A DNA stretch of 64,000 nucleotides, from NCBI GenBank assembly GCA_003342895.1, contig PTFA01000056.1, positions 720,115-784,114 of the forward strand. Direction: 5' to 3'. Below are positions 62,076 through 64,000 of this stretch, piece by piece. This DNA comes from Casuarius casuarius. Its lineage: Eukaryota; Chordata; Aves; Casuariiformes; Casuariidae. The first letter of the stretch is position 1; each line of letters begins with the position of its first letter. The notes under the pieces are model-generated. The model was given only the letters and a program-made list of their open reading frames with translations, was not told the origin of the DNA and made no database searches. Position numbers and translations under genes: made by a program.

Positions 62076-64000
62076 CACAAATACTAACACTTCAGAAAAA
62101 AGATCAGCCCAACTAGTGTCATACATGTGTTCAAGAAAGTACAGTTAGGGAGGAGCAGCAGAACTGCTGCCTCTCATCTTTCAGCTTGAAAAGATAGAGG
62201 GTGAGATGTGCTTTCTGTTTCTCCTCAGTCACTCTGAGCATATTTTGGCACAAAAGAGAGGGAGATGCAGAGGAAAACTGAGAGCTGGGTTCTCATGAAT
62301 GGGATCCTTCACTCCCTGGTGCCTCAGGAGAATGTAGATGGAGTTGTCTTTTCTTGGCACAGGTGTCAGCTCTGTCCTACCTCTGAGCAAATTACCACTT
62401 TCTGGAGCCACTGTCTAATGAGGAAAGCAATGACAGGGGGCTCTTCCATGTAAGGACGGAGGGGACACGGATGTATTTGAAATCTCATGCTTCTATTCAC
62501 CCCATATGGGTTAAAGCGACACCAAATGTTGCCTTCAAAGTTACTTCATTTATGAAATTAGTTATTTGATGGTATAGCTTTATTACAAAATGTCACCCTG
62601 GCAGACATCTTTCCCTGGTGGCTACTGAGGTTGCCAGTGCTGCAGCTGACCACCATTCTGCATCCAGTGGCTATCTGCTGATGCGGGTGTCAAGTGCCAG
62701 GAAAGGGAAGAGCTCCAGCAGTAAACACTGTGTTGGGAAAAATCCCTGCCAGCTCCACCCTGGAAACACAGTGTGTTCCTACCAGCTGTTTGCTTATGAC
62801 AAATTTGGCTACCTGACTGCCAGCCTTGCTGTGGTCAGAGTCCTCATCAAATCACAGCACAGTACATAATCAGTTTTGACTTGCAAGGAATAAAAAAAGA
62901 AATCTCAATCAGAACTGCAGATCAAACAAGACACATAATTAACTTCAGCCCTGCTCATTCACACTGAACATCCCTACCGTCTCTTCTCTCTCCTTTAGGC
63001 CGAATTGTGGTATCTGCAAATGTCCAAAGTAAGGTTTGGAGAGGTACAGAACAGTATTTAGATTGTACTTTAGAGAAATGTCTGAGCACGTATTATAACA
63101 TTTTCTTTCCAATGTCCTTTGGATGAACAGTACAGGGAAAGTAACAATGATTTAGTTTATAAAGTCCAAAGTGAACAAAATTTAATACTGCTTACTTCAG
63201 TCTTCCTCATATCTGTGAGGGAGTACACAGCATTGTACAATTTTTCTCATTTACTCGCTCTTTATAGGATAGGATTTTGCAGCATTTTCTCTTTTAACTG
63301 GCCTGTCATAATGGTTCCTAATACTGGAACACGCCGCTCTATGTAGTGGCTACTCACAGCCCTACCAGCAGGGACAAGCCCACACTGAGCACCACTGTCT
63401 CATGGAGACAGTTGGGAAGGGGAGACTGAGAGGAAGAGCTCAAGGGCGATTTTTGACACAAACAAATAGGTAACCAAAGTTCATTTTCTACATCAAAATT
63501 TAAACTGAATGTGAAGATGCAGTGGCATCTGCTGTATTGTCTGGTTCTACATGTTAAGGAGTCTTTGATCAAAACAACATACATTATTTCTTTGTTGAAA
63601 CTGTAAACAAATGTCTGAAGATATGTTTTAAACAGGAATGCAATCCTGATTGTGAATTAATTTCAAAAATGTTTTTTATTTTGCTGTGCCATGGGAAAAT
63701 GAATTCCTTTTTTGGTCACAGAATAATTTACATATTTTAAATAATTAGATATGTGCTTTATTTAGTTTTAAATTTTTAATTTTTTTGAAGACTTAAAATT
63801 CTTCAAGGCTGAAGATAAGATACTACTTTATATGTCTAATTAGTTTTTTTCAGAATTGCATAAGTGAGAAATGTGTTTGAGACCTACAACCAGCTTTGAC
63901 ATAAGAATACAGTAGGTGTAGATAAAATCCCTGGATAGTCATCATGCATTTTTGACTTGTTTTCCTTAGTAGCCATATGATAAGAATAAATCCAGTTTTG
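62076..64000. other. Non-coding stretch, nothing firm
   Basis: No gene is assigned. A GC-richer patch at 62.60-62.87 kb is open for about 100 codons on the plus strand (stop at 62567-62569, next stop at 62867-62869) but has no recognisable domain. The last kilobase is AT-rich with T-runs. Confidence 0.5.

Noticed and set aside
1..64000. CRISPR arrays, tRNA, rRNA or snRNA genes
   Set aside because: No regularly spaced direct repeats and no intact Pol III gene or cloverleaf were seen. Only decayed tRNA-like SINE heads were found.

Overview
This window looks like non-coding nuclear DNA of an amniote, most likely a sauropsid (bird, crocodilian or turtle). It is AT-rich (roughly 35-40% GC by eye). 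It has no bacterial or viral gene organisation: no operons, no ribosome-binding sites and no open frame longer than about 155 codons. Old, decayed interspersed repeats support the sauropsid reading: MIR-type tRNA-derived SINEs, one of which keeps the 3' tail I associate with sauropsid MIR copies, and short palindromic MITE-like elements of two types familiar from bird, crocodilian and turtle DNA. I saw no young L1, Alu, full-length CR1 or endogenous retrovirus. I cannot name the species or the locus.

Layout. 1-13 kb: plain AT-rich DNA with a good MIR (about 5.4 kb), palindromic repeat copies (0.95, 6.6 and 13.0 kb) and an 18-bp tandem duplication (9.2 kb). 13-22 kb: AT-rich, with a short 8-bp tandem (16.0 kb), a purine tract (19.7 kb) and a palindromic repeat (20.0 kb). 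21.9-22.3 kb: a GC-rich block of unknown origin. 25-29 kb: inverted repeats and a candidate coding segment at 28.59-28.80 kb followed by a poly(A) signal. 29-40 kb: small tandems, a modestly GC-rich patch near 34.5 kb and a weaker exon-like segment at 39.08-39.26 kb. 40.8-41.1 kb: three tRNA-like SINE heads in alternating orientation. 44-46 kb: short palindromes, one with paired GATA motifs. 49-52 kb: an almost complete minus-strand MIR, another palindromic element and a MIR fragment. 53.3 kb: a compound microsatellite. 55.7-56.0 kb: a second GC-rich block. 58.3-58.4 kb: an AT-rich, cruciform-prone microsatellite. 62.0 kb: another MIR fragment.

No gene could be assigned with confidence. At about 38% GC, dozens of open frames of 80 or so codons are expected by chance in six frames of 64 kb, and most frames here fit that. 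The region is best read as intergenic or deep intronic sequence. I found no convincing new biological system. The items most worth checking are the two exon-like segments, the two GC-rich blocks and the palindromic repeats.
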